Positions 24,868-25,960 of a stretch of DNA of 25,960 nt are shown here, piece after piece. Origin of the DNA: an uncultured Slackia sp. (GTDB lineage: Bacteria > Actinomycetota > Coriobacteriia > Coriobacteriales > Eggerthellaceae). Position 1 is the first letter of the stretch. Each line of letters begins with the position of its first letter. The stretch covers positions 1-25,960 of the forward strand of contig USLD01000004.1 in assembly GCA_900555495.1 (NCBI GenBank), in the 5' to 3' direction. Below the pieces are notes generated by a model. That model saw only the letters and a list, made by a program, of their open reading frames with translations, was not told the DNA's origin and ran no database searches. A program made the translations under genes and the position numbers.

Positions 24868-25864
24868 GACGCACCACTTCCTTCGCCAACGCACGATATG
24901 CCTGCGCGCCCTTGCCCGTGGGGTCGTATTCGGTGATAGGCTGGCCGAAACTCGGCGCCTCAGACACCTTCACGGAACGCGGGATGACCGCGTCGAACAC
25001 CAGCTTCTCGAAAAAGCCGCGCACCTCGCTTGCCACCTGCTTGGACAGCGTCGTACGGCCGTCGTACATAGTCAACAACACGCCGAAGATATCGAGCGAA
25101 GGATTGAGATACGTTTTGACGCGCTTCATGGAATCGAGCAGCTTGGTAACGCCCTCGAGCGCGTAGAACTCGCACTGAATCGGAATAAGCAGCTTGTCGG
25201 CGGCGACGAGCGCGTTGACCGTCAGAAGGCCGAGAGACGGCGGACAGTCGATGAACACGTAGTCGTACTTGCCGCGGACCGATCCGATAGCTTCCTTGAG
25301 CCTGTTCTCGCGCGCCATAGCGGACACAAGTTCCACCTCGGCGCCGGCAAGATTGATGGTCGCAGGAGCGACGTCCAGGCCGTCGCACACGTCGGGGACG
25401 ATCACATCGAGCAGCGTGGTCTCGTCGTCGATCAAAACGTCGTAGACGCAACGATCGAGCTCGCCTTTTTCGATGCCCAGGCCGCTCGAGGTATTGCCCT
25501 GAGGGTCGAGGTCGATCAGCAGGACCTGCTTTCCCAGCTCGCCCAAAGCAGCGCCCAGGTTGATAGCCGTCGTCGATTTTCCGACGCCGCCCTTCTGGTT
25601 CAGGATAGCGATGACCTTGGTCGCACCCACCACATGCTTCACCGGTTTTTTATCGGCATACGTACGCAGCGGCGTAGCGACGAACGTATGAACGCTCTCC
25701 TCGATCGGCTCTTCTTCGACAGGCTCGACGGAAACTTCGCGCTCGACGACACGCACATCTTCGAGCTCTTCGTCTTTTCCATCGTTATGAGAAGCGGGAG
25801 GAATCGAAACCTCGGGCGTTTCGTGATGACTCACTTGACGCTTGAAACTATCAAACAATCCCAC
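24860..25864 (-). CDS. parA: Chromosomal ParA/Soj partition ATPase with acidic N-terminal extension
   Basis: A 334-residue deviant Walker ATPase that drives origin segregation with ParB. The core starts near 82: Walker A K91-G-G-V-G-K-S-T98, then LLIDLDPQGN, and FIDCPPSLG as Walker B. The start is GTG 25864, fixed by GAGGAGG at 25870-25876; the ATG at 25897 has no ribosome site. Residues 1-81 form an extension beginning MGLFDSFKRQ and continuing in a strongly acidic, low-complexity stretch, absent from the usual ~255-residue Soj. The consensus parS lies 79 bases upstream of the start. Confidence 0.93.
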   Translation of the reverse strand: MGLFDSFKRQVSHHETPEVSIPPASHNDGKDEELEDVRVVEREVSVEPVEEEPIEESVHTFVATPLRTYADKKPVKHVVGATKVIAILNQKGGVGKSTTAINLGAALGELGKQVLLIDLDPQGNTSSGLGIEKGELDRCVYDVLIDDETTLLDVIVPDVCDGLDVAPATINLAGAEVELVSAMARENRLKEAIGSVRGKYDYVFIDCPPSLGLLTVNALVAADKLLIPIQCEFYALEGVTKLLDSMKRVKTYLNPSLDIFGVLLTMYDGRTTLSKQVASEVRGFFEKLVFDAVIPRSVKVSEAPSFGQPITEYDPTGKGAQAYRALAKEVVRRG

Positions 25865-25869
25865 GGATT

Positions 25870-25876
25870 CCTCCTC
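25870..25876 (-). promoter_or_regulatory. Ribosome binding site fixing the parA start
   Basis: GAGGAGG on the minus strand, 5 bases before GTG 25864. The upstream ATG at 25897 lacks any purine-rich site, so the shorter protein is preferred. Confidence 0.8.
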
Positions 25877-25942
25877 GAACGCGGCAATGATTCCCATGAA
25901 TGCGGCTCTTGCGCGAATGCTTCGCCGATGTATAGAAAACGG

Positions 25943-25958
25943 TGTTTCACGTGAAACA
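25943..25958. other. Consensus parS centromere
   Basis: TGTTTCACGTGAAACA, a perfect match to the bacterial parS consensus, within a 20-bp perfect palindrome reaching the window end. It is the ParB loading site and indicates closeness to oriC. Confidence 0.98.
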
Positions 25959-25960
25959 CC

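Noticed and set aside
1..25960. CRISPR array, rRNA genes, insertion sequences
   Set aside because: No regularly spaced repeats, rRNA signatures or transposase genes were seen on either strand.

Overview
The window looks like a stretch of a high-GC, anaerobic Gram-positive chromosome. The best fit is Coriobacteriia/Eggerthellales; this is inferred from the gene set, not from a marker gene. Supporting points are GTG starts on several key genes, a three-SLH surface protein, a reverse-order rubrerythrin, a DUF5679-type zinc-ribbon protein, and a chromosomal parA-parB pair next to a perfect consensus parS, which suggests proximity to oriC. Genus and species cannot be read from the sequence.

Region 1 (1 to about 8.3 kb) reads as an integrated mobile element. 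It opens with the 3' part of an RloB-family gene. A type II CBASS anti-phage operon follows: CD-NTase, E2-E1 fusion Cap2, JAMM peptidase Cap3, and a last gene for a membrane-anchored protein of no recognised family, which is the expected position for the effector. The first three CBASS genes are joined by 4-base ATGA/GTGA overlaps. A nested inverted repeat (4853-4943) then separates this from a plasmid-type module read on the minus strand: parA, parB, a winged-helix replication-type protein, and a coupled 19-residue arginine-rich amphipathic peptide. The module abuts the 5' half of a tRNA-Gly(CCC) gene truncated in the anticodon arm (8315-8351), which I take as the likely element/chromosome junction.

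Region 2 (8.35-12.3 kb) has a 0.5-kb leader, a 1025-residue secreted beta-helix-like protein with three C-terminal SLH domains and a strong terminator, and a 49-residue double-CxxC protein.

Region 3 (12.4-21.0 kb) is a minus-strand cluster: an exonuclease-DinG helicase, a single-pass membrane coiled-coil protein starting 3 bases after it, and a membrane protein whose M28-peptidase-like halves flank an insertion of about 740 residues and have lost the usual zinc ligands. A tail-anchored hypothetical protein is divergent from dinG.

Region 4 (21.1-25.96 kb) is chromosomal housekeeping: ddl (D-Ala-D-Ala ligase), reverse rubrerythrin, rlmN, parB, parA and parS. The window therefore carries two partition systems with the same parA/parB overlap geometry, one chromosomal and one on the element. 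The strongest candidates for undescribed biology are the CBASS effector, the 19-residue peptide downstream of the replication gene, and the split M28 pseudo-peptidase.
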